Of a stretch of 64,000 bases of DNA, positions 20,852 to 29,567 are shown in pieces; position 1 is the first letter of the stretch, and each line of letters starts with the position of its first letter. The translations under genes and the position numbers were made by a program. The notes under the pieces are model-generated. The model made no database searches, had not been told where the DNA came from, and was given only the letters and a program-made list of their open reading frames with translations. Origin of the DNA: Streptomyces sp. NBC_01016 (GTDB lineage Bacteria; Actinomycetota; Actinomycetes; Streptomycetales; Streptomycetaceae); assembly GCF_026341035.1 (NCBI RefSeq), contig NZ_JAPEOQ010000002.1, positions 2,976,001-3,040,000 on the forward strand. The letters run 5' to 3'.

Positions 20852-23800
20852 TCACGGGCGCCAGGCCTCTATCGGGTTGCCGAGCCACCGGCTGCCCGGC
20901 GGTACCGACTCGCCGGCCATCACCAGGGACGCGGGCCCCAGCGTGCTGCGGGCACCGACCTCGCTGCCCGGCAGCACGATTCCGCCCGGACCCAGCGTGG
21001 CGCCCTCGCGAAGGGTCACAGTATCCGTCCGCAAGATCCGGTCGTGGAAGAGGTGCGTCTGCAGGACACAGCCCCGGTTCACGGTCGCCCCGGCCTCCAG
21101 GGTGACCAGGTCGGTCTCCGGCAGCCAGTAACTCTCGCACCACACGCCCGCCCCGATGTGCGCGCCGAGGCCGCGCAGCCAGGCGGTGAGGACCGGGGTG
21201 CCGGGCACCGACCCGGCGAGCCACGGCACCGCGAGCATCTCCACGAAGGTGTCGGCCAGTTCGTCCCGCCACACGAAACCGCACCACAGCGGGTGCTCGC
21301 TCGCGCGATGGCGGCCGACCAGCAGCCACTTGGCCACGATCGACACCGCGCACGCGAGGACACCCGCGGCCAGCAGAACAGGGCCGCTGACGAGCGCGGC
21401 CGCCCACAGGCCGTGCCTCGCCGCGATGGCGGCCAGCGCGCCGAGGACCAGGACGATCAGGGCGGCCGAGCAGAACACCGGGACGAGGCGGCCCAGTTCG
21501 ACCAGGGCGCGCGCCCAGCGCAGCCGGACCGGCGGTGTGTAGGTGCGGCCCGGATCGACGCCGGTGGCCGGGCGGGGCAGCCGGACCGGCGGCAGACCCA
21601 GGTACGAACTGCCCTGCTTGGCCTTCTTCGGGGTGGCCGACAGGACGCCCACCAGTCCGTCGTCCGGCACCGAGCGGCCGGGCGCCGTCATGCCCGAGTT
21701 GCCGAGGAACGCCCGGCGGCCGATCCGGGCGCGCCCGATCCGCACCCAGCCGCCCCCGAGTTCGTACGGCGCGGTCAGCGTGTCGTCGGCGAGGAACGCG
21801 CCGTCGCCGACCGTGGTGAGGCCGGGCAGCGCGAGCACCGTGGACACCTCGGCGTCCCGGCCGACGCGCATGCCGAGCAGCCGCATCCACACCGGCGTGA
21901 CGAGCCCCGCGTACAGGGGGAACAGCGTCTGCCGGGACAGGTCCATCAGCTGGGTCACGGTCCAGGACTGCCAGCCCGCCCGGCTGTGCACCGGGAACGT
22001 TCCGGAGGTCAGGCCGAGCCCGGCGAGCCGCACACCGGCCAGGATCAGCACGGCGTACGTGAGTCCGTAGGCGAGGGCCGCGGGGGCGGCGGCGAGGAGC
22101 CCGTCGCGCAGCGCATCGCCGAGCCCGGCGCCCGCGGGCACGAAGGCGCGCGCGACGAGCAGGGCCGGGAGGGCGGACAGGAGCGGGAGGAGAGTGAGGG
22201 CGAGGCCCGCGGCGCCGTACATCGCGCGCCAGCCCACCGTGCGCGGCGGCCGCTGCGCGGGCCACTCCCGCTTGGCCTTGCCGAGCTTGACCGCCGGGGA
22301 GCCCGCCCAGCGCTGGCCGGTCGGTACGTGTCCCTGGACGGCGGAGCCCGGTGCGATCTCGGCGCGCTTGCCCACCCGGGCGCCCGGGAAGAGGACGCTC
22401 CGCGTGCCGACCACGGCGCCCGCGCCGACCTTCACGGCGCCGATCTCCAGGCGGTCGCCGTCGAGCCAGTGCCCCGACAGGTCGACCTCGCTCTCGACGG
22501 CGCAGCCGCGGCCGAGCTTGAGCAGGCCGGTGACCGGCGGCAGCGAGTGCAGATCGACGTCGGGGCCGACCCTGGCGCCGAGCGCGCGGGCGTAACGCTG
22601 CAGCCAGGAACCGGTCAGCGAGGTCGCGCCGCTGTGCTCGGCGAGCCGCTCGGCGGTCCACAGCCGCAGATGGACGCCACCGCCTCTCGGATACGTCCCC
22701 GGGCCGACGCCGCGCAGCAGCAGCCGGGCGCCGCCCACCGCCACGGCGAGCCGCCCCGGCGGACTGAACAGGACGAGCGCCGCCGGCGCGATCAGCCACC
22801 AGGAGGCGGACGGGGCCCACGCGTAGCCGCCGAACCGGTGCAGGACGTCGGCCAGCGCGGCGAGCGCGATCGTCCAGCGCAGGCCGTTGAGGGTGAACAG
22901 CGGTATCAGAAGCAGCAGTTGGACGAGCTTGGCGCGGTTCGGGACCGGGACGATCGTCCGCTCCGCGCCGTCGTCCTGCGCCGACTTCTCCAGGCGGCGG
23001 GCCAGCTTGCGCAGGACCGGACGCTCGTAGAGGTCGATGACGGCCGCGTTCGGGTAGCGGGTGCGCAGCCGGGTGGTCAGCTGGGCGGCGGCGAGGCTGC
23101 CGCCCCCGATGGTGAAGAAGTTGTCGTGCGCGTCGGTGACGGGGACGCCGAGGGTCTCGCTCCACTGCTCGGCGAGCCAGGCCTCGGTGCCGTAGAGCTG
23201 CTCGGTCGGGGCATCGGTCGCCACATCGGGCAGCGGCCACGGCAGCGCGTCGCGGTCGACCTTGCCCGAGGTGCGCGTGGGGAGTTCGGCGACGGGAGCG
23301 AGCAACGGCACGAGCGCGGCGGGCAGTTCGGAGCGCAGCTTGTCCACGGCGGCCGCGTGCTGCCAGCCCTCCTGGGTGACGATGTAGCCGACGAGCAGCT
23401 GGTTGCCGCCGCGCGCGGTGCGGACGGCGCAGGCCGCGCCCGCGACGCCGGGCAGCGCCTGCAGCGCGGAGTCGACCTCGCCGAGCTCGATGCGCCGCCC
23501 GCCGAGCTTGATCTGCTCGTCGCCGCGCCCGAGGAAGACCAGGCCCTCGGGGTCGGCCTTGACCAGGTCGCCGCTGCGGTAGGCGCGCTCCCAGCCCAGG
23601 GCGGGCAGCGGCGGATACTTCTCGGCGTCCTTGGCCGGGTCGAGATAGCGGGCCAACCCCACTCCACCGATGACGAGTTGACCGCTGGCGCCCATCGGGA
23701 CGGGCCGGTCGGCCTCGTCGACGACGGCGAGTTCCCAGCCGTCCAGCGGCAGTCCGATGCGGATCGGCTCGGCGCCGGTCATCAGGGAGGCGCAGGTGAC

Positions 23801-24742
23801 GACGGTTGCCTCGGTGGGCCCGTACGTGTTCCAGACCTCGCGGCCCTCGGTGACCAGACGCTGGACGAGCTCGGGCGGACACGCCTCGCCGCCGAAGATC
23901 AGCAGCCGGACGTCGTTGAGGGCCTCCGGCTCCCAGAGCGCGGCCAGCGTCGGCACGGTGGAGATGACGGTGATCTCCTGCTCGGCCAGCCAGGGCCCGA
24001 GGTCGGCGCCGCCGCGCACCTGGGCGCGCGGCACCGGCACCAGGCAGGCGCCGTGCCGCCACGCCAGCCACATCTCCTCGCAGGACGCGTCGAACGCGAC
24101 GGACAGGCCCGCCATGACCCGGTCGCCGGGCCCGATCGGATCCTCGGCGAGGAAGAGCGCGGCCTCCGCGTCCACGAACGCCGCGGCGCTGCGGTTACGG
24201 ACGGCGACGCCCTTGGGCCGCCCGGTCGAACCGGACGTGAAAATGATCCACGCGTCGTCCTCGGGCCCGGGCCGCCCGGCGGGAACGGGGGAGGGCTCCG
24301 CGACGGTGAAGGCGTGCCCCGCCCCGATCACGGTCCGCACCCCCGCCTCACCGAAGACGAGTTCGGCCCGCTCGTCCGGATCCTCGGCATCCACGGGTAC
24401 GTACGCGGCGCCCGCCGCGAGCACGGCGAGAATCGCCACGTACAGGTCGTTCGTCCCCGACGGCACCCGCACGCCGACCCGGTCGCCGCGCCCCACCCCG
24501 GCCCCGGCCAGACGGCTGCGCAGCCGGCCGACCTCAACGTCCAGCGCGCGGTACGTCAGTCGGCGCACGCCGTCGTCGAGGGCGAGCTCGTCGGGGTGCT
24601 TTCGGACGGTCGCGTCGAGGATGTCGACCAGGGTGCGCGGTGCGGCGGCGTCCTTCGCGAAGAAGTGCGCCGGAGCGTCGAGCCGTTCGGTCAGCTCCGC
24701 TTCGAGCAGGCTGAGCTCGTCGTGTGCGCGAGTGGCGTCCAT
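20852..24742 (-). CDS. Pls/PosA-type single-module membrane peptide synthetase
   Basis: A protein of 1296 residues, close to the 1319 of epsilon-poly-L-lysine synthetase Pls (from memory). The adenylation domain spans about 40-500 with IIFTSGSTGRPKGV (A3), NTYGPTEATV (A5), YRSGDLV (A7) and RTSGKVDRDAL (A10). The carrier domain has NFFTIGGGSL with phosphopantetheine Ser549. The rest alternates about six membrane helices with three hexapeptide-repeat (left-handed beta-helix) domains; no condensation or thioesterase domain of the usual type is seen. Pls enzymes iteratively polymerise one amino acid at the membrane. The by-eye specificity residues are Asp218, Ala219, Glu222, Ser261, Ile282, Gly284, Thr306, Val314, Val315, Lys494. 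The ATG at 24742 follows GGGA. Confidence 0.92.
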   Translation of the reverse strand: MDATRAHDELSLLEAELTERLDAPAHFFAKDAAAPRTLVDILDATVRKHPDELALDDGVRRLTYRALDVEVGRLRSRLAGAGVGRGDRVGVRVPSGTNDLYVAILAVLAAGAAYVPVDAEDPDERAELVFGEAGVRTVIGAGHAFTVAEPSPVPAGRPGPEDDAWIIFTSGSTGRPKGVAVRNRSAAAFVDAEAALFLAEDPIGPGDRVMAGLSVAFDASCEEMWLAWRHGACLVPVPRAQVRGGADLGPWLAEQEITVISTVPTLAALWEPEALNDVRLLIFGGEACPPELVQRLVTEGREVWNTYGPTEATVVTCASLMTGAEPIRIGLPLDGWELAVVDEADRPVPMGASGQLVIGGVGLARYLDPAKDAEKYPPLPALGWERAYRSGDLVKADPEGLVFLGRGDEQIKLGGRRIELGEVDSALQALPGVAGAACAVRTARGGNQLLVGYIVTQEGWQHAAAVDKLRSELPAALVPLLAPVAELPTRTSGKVDRDALPWPLPDVATDAPTEQLYGTEAWLAEQWSETLGVPVTDAHDNFFTIGGGSLAAAQLTTRLRTRYPNAAVIDLYERPVLRKLARRLEKSAQDDGAERTIVPVPNRAKLVQLLLLIPLFTLNGLRWTIALAALADVLHRFGGYAWAPSASWWLIAPAALVLFSPPGRLAVAVGGARLLLRGVGPGTYPRGGGVHLRLWTAERLAEHSGATSLTGSWLQRYARALGARVGPDVDLHSLPPVTGLLKLGRGCAVESEVDLSGHWLDGDRLEIGAVKVGAGAVVGTRSVLFPGARVGKRAEIAPGSAVQGHVPTGQRWAGSPAVKLGKAKREWPAQRPPRTVGWRAMYGAAGLALTLLPLLSALPALLVARAFVPAGAGLGDALRDGLLAAAPAALAYGLTYAVLILAGVRLAGLGLTSGTFPVHSRAGWQSWTVTQLMDLSRQTLFPLYAGLVTPVWMRLLGMRVGRDAEVSTVLALPGLTTVGDGAFLADDTLTAPYELGGGWVRIGRARIGRRAFLGNSGMTAPGRSVPDDGLVGVLSATPKKAKQGSSYLGLPPVRLPRPATGVDPGRTYTPPVRLRWARALVELGRLVPVFCSAALIVLVLGALAAIAARHGLWAAALVSGPVLLAAGVLACAVSIVAKWLLVGRHRASEHPLWCGFVWRDELADTFVEMLAVPWLAGSVPGTPVLTAWLRGLGAHIGAGVWCESYWLPETDLVTLEAGATVNRGCVLQTHLFHDRILRTDTVTLREGATLGPGGIVLPGSEVGARSTLGPASLVMAGESVPPGSRWLGNPIEAWRP

Positions 24743-24948
24743 CGGGTCCCAACGTCGAGAAGACGGCAGCCCCGGCCGGAGCGACGCAACTGCCCCCGAA
24801 CTGCCCGAAGTTGCCCGGGTGGAGCCGGACAACCGGGACATGCTACGGCGTCCGGGGTGTCGGACGCGGATCGTGCAGGTCAATCGGGACGCGGCGAACT
24901 CCACGGGGGTGGTGCCGAGTTGGCCGGAGAGGCAGTGTGTCGGAGTGG

Positions 24949-26547
24949 TCAGATGACCGTGCCGACGTCCTTGGCGGCGATGCTGTCCATGGCGCGCTCG
25001 GCCACCGCGGCGATGGTCATCGAGGGGTTGCAGGCGCCGGTGGTGCCGGGGATGAGCGCGCCGTCGAGGACGTAGAGGCCGCGCTGCCCCTGGACGCGTC
25101 CCTCCAGGTCGCACACGGTGCCCATCGGGGCGCCGCCCAGTGGGTGCCAGGTGCTGTTGACCAGGGAATTGGTGTCGATGAGGGTGCCGAGGCCCCGGGA
25201 GATCTTCGTGACCCGCTGATGGATGGCGCGGTAGCTGGTGTCGTCGCCGCCCGCGGGCCAGTGCAGGGAAACGGAGTCGGTGCTGGAGTTGTAGCGCAGG
25301 CGGCCGCGGTCGGGGCTGACGCCGAAGCCCACCAGCATGGTCGTGCGGGTGTCGAGGCCCAGGGGTGGGAGGGAGGCCTGGATGACGGTGTTCGCGGTGG
25401 CCGGGTCGGTCCAGTCCTTGCTGCCGTAGACGACGGGACCGCCCTGCTCGCCGCCGAAGTCCTCCTGGAGGCTGGTCCACGCGTAGATGCGGTCGCCGTT
25501 GGTGCCCCAGCCCTCGCCGAGCCCGTCGGGCAGGTCGGGGACGGCTCCGGTCGCGCCGGCGCGGACCAGGAGTTTGCTGGTGTTGACGCTGCCGGCCGCC
25601 ATGATCAGGGCGCGGGTGGTGAGCACCTTCTGTTCCAGCACGGTGCCGGAGTCGTCGGTGCGGTCGACATGCACCTCCCAGCGGCCGTCGGCGGCGCGGG
25701 CCACGGAGGTGACGTTGTGGTGGGTGGCGACGGTGACCTTGCCGGTCGCCTCGGCCTGCTTCAGGTAGGTCACGTCCACGGAGTGCTTGCCGCCGTTGTT
25801 GACGCCGAGCGCGCAGTCGCCGTTCGTGTACGAGGGCAACATGTCGCCGCGCAGTTCGGCCAGGGCGTAGTCCCAGTCGATCGGCATGGGGATCTTCTCC
25901 AGGCCGTATCCGGCCTTGCGGACCCGCTCTCCGAAGACCCGGGACGCGAAGTAGTTGGGCGAGTCGATCAGTTGGTCGGGGGCGGTGTCCGCCTTGAGCA
26001 TGCGGGCGACGCGCGGATAGTGGACGCGGTCCATGCGCCGGTAGTCGAGGCCTTCGGGCAGCCAGGTGTTGAACACGGCCTCCGAGGGCTGGAGGGTCAT
26101 GCCCTGGTAGACGAGCGAACCGCCGCCGACCCCGGCCGCGCACACGCTCAGGATGTTCTCCCCGAGGACCGGCTCCAGGAGGCCGGTGTAGGGCGCGAAG
26201 CCGAGCGGGGTGCCGATCAGGCGGGCGAGCGGCCTGACGGCTTCGGGCAGGGTGCCGTACCAGAGCACCCGCTTGTCGAGGCCGGAGACGTGCGGGAAGG
26301 TCTCCGCGTTCGGGCCGGTCGGCCAGCGCCGCCCGCGTTCGAGGACGGTCACCGGGACGCCGGCCCGGGCGAGCCGCAGTGCGGCGACGCCGCCGCCGAA
26401 TCCCGATCCGATGACGACGACGCGGTGTTCCTCGCGGGTCAGCCGTACGCGGGCCGGTGCGGCCGCCGCGACCGGGGCCGGAAGGGCAGCGGCGGTGGCG
26501 AGGGCGGTGGCGCCGGTGAGCAGGGCGCGCCTGGTGGGGGAGGGCAT
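24949..26547 (-). CDS. secreted cholesterol-oxidase-like GMC oxidoreductase
   Basis: A 532-residue flavoprotein. A twin-arginine-like signal (TRRALLTGATALATAAAL) leads into the FAD-binding GSGFGGGVAALRLARAG and the ERG motif. The C-terminal signature NSTWHPLGGAPMG ... LYVLDGALIPG ... NPSMTIAAVAERAMD matches Streptomyces cholesterol / 3-beta-hydroxysteroid oxidases. It should oxidise a sterol or similar secondary alcohol outside the cell with release of H2O2. The start at 26547 follows a perfect AAGGAG 6 bases upstream. The divergent TetR gene and operator suggest the control; the Pls-type gene begins 206 bases downstream on the same strand. Confidence 0.9.
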   Translation of the reverse strand: MPSPTRRALLTGATALATAAALPAPVAAAAPARVRLTREEHRVVVIGSGFGGGVAALRLARAGVPVTVLERGRRWPTGPNAETFPHVSGLDKRVLWYGTLPEAVRPLARLIGTPLGFAPYTGLLEPVLGENILSVCAAGVGGGSLVYQGMTLQPSEAVFNTWLPEGLDYRRMDRVHYPRVARMLKADTAPDQLIDSPNYFASRVFGERVRKAGYGLEKIPMPIDWDYALAELRGDMLPSYTNGDCALGVNNGGKHSVDVTYLKQAEATGKVTVATHHNVTSVARAADGRWEVHVDRTDDSGTVLEQKVLTTRALIMAAGSVNTSKLLVRAGATGAVPDLPDGLGEGWGTNGDRIYAWTSLQEDFGGEQGGPVVYGSKDWTDPATANTVIQASLPPLGLDTRTTMLVGFGVSPDRGRLRYNSSTDSVSLHWPAGGDDTSYRAIHQRVTKISRGLGTLIDTNSLVNSTWHPLGGAPMGTVCDLEGRVQGQRGLYVLDGALIPGTTGACNPSMTIAAVAERAMDSIAAKDVGTVI

Positions 26548-26672
26548 GGGCAACTCCTTGACCAAGTGGGGGGAGAGGGAGGGCACAAGGGGGCACAGGG
26601 GCATACGCCTGCCAACTCCGGTCGAGAGCACGGTGGTTACTCGCCGGTCAGCTACCGCAGAGTAGAGTCGTG

Positions 26673-26687
26673 TGTCACTCAGTGACA
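26673..26687. promoter_or_regulatory. perfect 15-bp palindrome, probable TetR operator
   Basis: TGTCACT and AGTGACA flank a central C. It lies 10 bases before the tetR start and 125 bases upstream of the divergent oxidase start. Size, symmetry and position fit a TetR-family dimer site, giving autoregulation and perhaps control of the oxidase. Confidence 0.72.
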
Positions 26688-26697
26688 AGATGGCGGC

Positions 26698-27348
26698 ATG
26701 CGACAGATGCCATGGGAAGAGTGGCGGCAGGAGGCGACGACGACGGACGGGCGGCCTTCGCTCGCCGAACGCCGCAAGGCCGCGCTCCGGTTCGAGATCG
26801 CCTGCGAGGCGGTGCGTCTGTTCACCTCCCAGGGCGTCACCGCCACGACGGGGGCGCAGATAGCGGGGGCCGTCGGCGTCTCCTCACGCACCCTGTGGCG
26901 GCACTTCCCGACGAAGGAGAGCTGCGTGCTCCCGCTGCTCGCGGCGGGACTCGACTTCGCGGTGACCCAACTGCGCCACTGGCCACCGCAGATGAGTCTG
27001 CTGGACTTCTTCACCGAGTCGCGCGGAACGGGAGATCTCCCGCAGGGCACGCCCACCATCCTCGCCCTGATCCGCATGACCTCGACCGAGCCCGCGCTGC
27101 GCGCCGTCTGGCTCCAGGCCCACGACGACGCGCTCCCCGTCCTCGGCCGCCTGCTCGCGGAACGCTCCGGCGGCCATGCCGACGACCTGCGCGTGACGGT
27201 GCACGCCGCGACCCTCAACGGCGCCCTGCGCGCGGCCGCGGAGAACTTCGCCCGCCGCTACGCGGACCAACCCGATGCCTCGTACAACGAGTTCGCGGAA
27301 TGCCTCGACGTGGCCCTGCGCGCGGCGTCGGAGGGGCTGCCGTACTGA
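26698..27348 (+). CDS. TetR-family regulator
   Basis: A 216-residue regulator. The N-terminal helix-turn-helix (about residues 40-75) includes TTGAQIAGAVGVSSRTLWRHFPTKE, typical of TetR proteins, and a helical ligand domain follows. It is divergent from the secreted oxidase gene, with a palindrome between them. There is no clear ribosome site, and a second in-frame ATG lies at 26707. The ligand is unknown; a sterol or oxidation product would be a natural guess. Confidence 0.88.
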   Translation: MRQMPWEEWRQEATTTDGRPSLAERRKAALRFEIACEAVRLFTSQGVTATTGAQIAGAVGVSSRTLWRHFPTKESCVLPLLAAGLDFAVTQLRHWPPQMSLLDFFTESRGTGDLPQGTPTILALIRMTSTEPALRAVWLQAHDDALPVLGRLLAERSGGHADDLRVTVHAATLNGALRAAAENFARRYADQPDASYNEFAECLDVALRAASEGLPY

Positions 27349-27372
27349 GAGCAGCTGTGGCCGACAGGCTGT

Positions 27373-28701
27373 CTAGGCGGACGCGTCCAAGGAGGTACCC
27401 ACGGACGCGTCCCACAGGGCTCGAGTGCCGAACCCGACCAGATCCAGGGCCAGTTCCGCATACATGGCATTGGCCCAGGAGAACCAGTCGCGGGTGAACC
27501 TGTCCGGGTCGTCCTTGTGGAAGGACTCGTGCATCGCCCCGGTTCCGGCGTCGGTGTTGATCAGGGTGTGCAGCAACTGCAGCCGCCGCTCGGGGTCGTT
27601 GCTGGTCAGTCCCTCCACGGCGAGGGCGATGGGCCAGATGTAACCGTCAGGGGTGTGCGGACTGCCCACACCCTCGGCGGCCGTTCCCCGATACCAGGTC
27701 GGGTTGGCGGGGGAGAGGACGAACGCGCGGGTCGCCAGGTACAGCGGATCCTTCGGCGAGATGTCGGCGACCAGCGGCAGGGACAGCAGGCTGGGCATGT
27801 TGGCGTCGTCCGCCAGGAGCGCGTTGCCGAGCCCGTCGACCTCGTAGGCGTAGATCGAGCCGTGGTCGGGGTGGTCGACGGTGCCGTGCTGCCGGGTCGC
27901 CGCGCGCAGTTCGACCGCCAACTCGGCCGCATCGTCGGCGAGTTCGGTGTCCTGAACCTGCCGCGCCATGTTGGCGACGCCGTCGAGGGCAGCGGCGGCG
28001 CACAGGTTGGCGGGCACGTTGTAGCCATAGGTGCACGCGTCGTCGCTGGGCCTGAACCCGCTCCAGGTCATCCCGGTCTCGGCGACGGGAGTTCCGCGCC
28101 CCTCGTTCCGCAGGGTGTCGGTCGGCGGGACGTTCGCCCGCACGAAGCGGTACTTGGAGAGGTGCTCATGGTCCTGCTCCGTGCGCCACACGGAGATCGC
28201 GGCGCGCGCCGCCTCCAACGCCTGCGCCAAGTGGTCGGTGCGCCCGGTCGCCCGCCAGAAGCGATGGGCCAGCAGGAGTGGGAAGGCGAGGGAGTCGACC
28301 TCGTACTTCTCCTCCCAGACCCAGGGGTCCTCGCACAGGTCGTCCGTGTCGTGCGCCCGTCCGGAGGCCTCGGCGTTGAACGCGTTGGCGTACGGATTGT
28401 GCGCGATCTGCCGGAACTGGCGGCGCAGCACGGCGAGAAGCAGGTCCTGCAGGTCCTCGTCGCCCTCGAGCAGCGCCAGGTACGGCATCATCTGCGTCGT
28501 CGAGTCGCGCAGCCACATGGCGGGGATGTCACCCGTCACGACGAAGGCGGTGCCGTCGGGCATCGGGCGGATGGTGCGGGCCAGCGTGTCGTCCAGGCAG
28601 CGCAGCAGCGTCTGTCCGAAGCGGGGGTCGCCGAGCTCGTCGAGGCGGCGAACCGCCTGCTGGACGACCGGATTGTGCTGGACGCTGGTGGGAAACGGCA
28701 T
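27373..28701 (-). CDS. GH125 exo-alpha-1,6-mannosidase-like enzyme
   Basis: A 442-residue cytoplasmic enzyme of GH125 (formerly DUF1237). Characteristic segments are GDIPAMWLRDSTTQMMPYL, WEEKYEVDSLAFPLLLA, TWSGFRPSDDACTYGYNVPAN and RDWFSWANAMYAEL. The family removes alpha-1,6-linked mannose with inversion, which fits intracellular breakdown of imported mannan or N-glycan pieces. The start at 28701 has GAAAGG 7 bases upstream; the longer reading to 28743 is less likely. No transporter or other glycosidase is adjacent. Confidence 0.9.
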   Translation of the reverse strand: MPFPTSVQHNPVVQQAVRRLDELGDPRFGQTLLRCLDDTLARTIRPMPDGTAFVVTGDIPAMWLRDSTTQMMPYLALLEGDEDLQDLLLAVLRRQFRQIAHNPYANAFNAEASGRAHDTDDLCEDPWVWEEKYEVDSLAFPLLLAHRFWRATGRTDHLAQALEAARAAISVWRTEQDHEHLSKYRFVRANVPPTDTLRNEGRGTPVAETGMTWSGFRPSDDACTYGYNVPANLCAAAALDGVANMARQVQDTELADDAAELAVELRAATRQHGTVDHPDHGSIYAYEVDGLGNALLADDANMPSLLSLPLVADISPKDPLYLATRAFVLSPANPTWYRGTAAEGVGSPHTPDGYIWPIALAVEGLTSNDPERRLQLLHTLINTDAGTGAMHESFHKDDPDRFTRDWFSWANAMYAELALDLVGFGTRALWDASVGTSLDASA

Positions 28702-28819
28702 CGTCGGCCTTTCGGTGGCGGGGCGATGCCAAACGTAGATCACGACCGTGGGGCGGGGAAGAGCGCGGCAGACATCGAGCCCGGGCGCCGCCCCGCCACA
28801 TCGGGGACCCTACGGCCGA

Positions 28820-29407
28820 CTATCGGCGGACGGGATACCGCAGGTGGAGGGCACGGCGCCCCTGGACGACGATCGGGTCCTCGAGGAGGAGGTGGCCGCG
28901 CGCCAGCTTCGCGAAGTAGGGGATCCCCTCGCCGAACAGCACGGGGACGAGGCTGACGCACACCTCGTCGACCAGACCGAGGTCGAGCGCCTGCTGGGTG
29001 ATCGCCGCGCTCGCGATGGTGACGTCCTGATCGCCGGCGATCTCCTTGGCCCGGACGATCGCGGCCTCGACTCCGTCGACGAACGTCGTGGTGGGCCACT
29101 TCGTGGCGGCGTCCTCGGGTGCGCGATGAGTGACCACGACGACGGGTGCGCCCACCGGGTGCTTGTCACCCCAGCCGTCGGCGATGTCGAACAGGTGCCG
29201 GCCGGCGACGAGGGCGCCACAATTGGCGGTCAACTCTCCCATCACCTGGGCGCCGGCGTCGTCGACCTGGGAGTCGACGGACTCGTTCGGGTCGGGGACG
29301 TTCACGCCTCCCGCCTCGTACCACTCGAACAGCTCCCCGATCTCGTCCTTCGGGCTCGCGATGAAGCCGTCCAGCGACATCGTCATGTGCGTGAACACCT
29401 TGGCCAT
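28820..29407 (-). CDS. RibD-C / dihydrofolate-reductase-like protein
   Basis: A 195-residue protein of the DHFR-like RibD C-terminal family (TMSLDGFIASPKDE at the N-terminus, VSLVPVLFGEGIPYF near the C-terminus). Members bind NADPH; few have known substrates. The start at 29407 is preferred since GGGAGA precedes it; an upstream extension to 29569 would overlap the divergent P450 start. It is divergent from a TTA-containing P450 operon, an arrangement seen again at 38.9-40.9 kb. Confidence 0.87.
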   Translation of the reverse strand: MAKVFTHMTMSLDGFIASPKDEIGELFEWYEAGGVNVPDPNESVDSQVDDAGAQVMGELTANCGALVAGRHLFDIADGWGDKHPVGAPVVVVTHRAPEDAATKWPTTTFVDGVEAAIVRAKEIAGDQDVTIASAAITQQALDLGLVDEVCVSLVPVLFGEGIPYFAKLARGHLLLEDPIVVQGRRALHLRYPVRR

Positions 29408-29567
29408 CGGGGATCTCCCACCGTTTGTCGTCGTCTCGTCCGTCACGGGTATCGACTGCCTGTTCCCTCGAAACTCATCGGCCTCCCGGCGTCGCACTTC
29501 AAATCCGTGATCGACGGCTGCTCGCACGTCCATTGACAGTGCGTCAGGAGTCACCCACCGTGCCGCC

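Noticed and set aside
20757..20855. Start of the M1 gene at the GTG overlapping the synthetase stop
   Set aside because: The extra 33 codons come from a hexamer repeat with poor third-position bias. Kept only as an alternative.
20822..25075. A 1417-codon open frame on the + strand
   Set aside because: It lies antisense to the Pls-type synthetase, has no recognisable motif and is rich in Arg, Gly and Ala as expected of shadow frames.
29533..29546. TTGACA with a nearby TGAC-n5-GTCA before the first mirror-module P450, as a promoter or operator
   Set aside because: No matching -10 element at normal spacing, and the dyad arms are only 4 bases.
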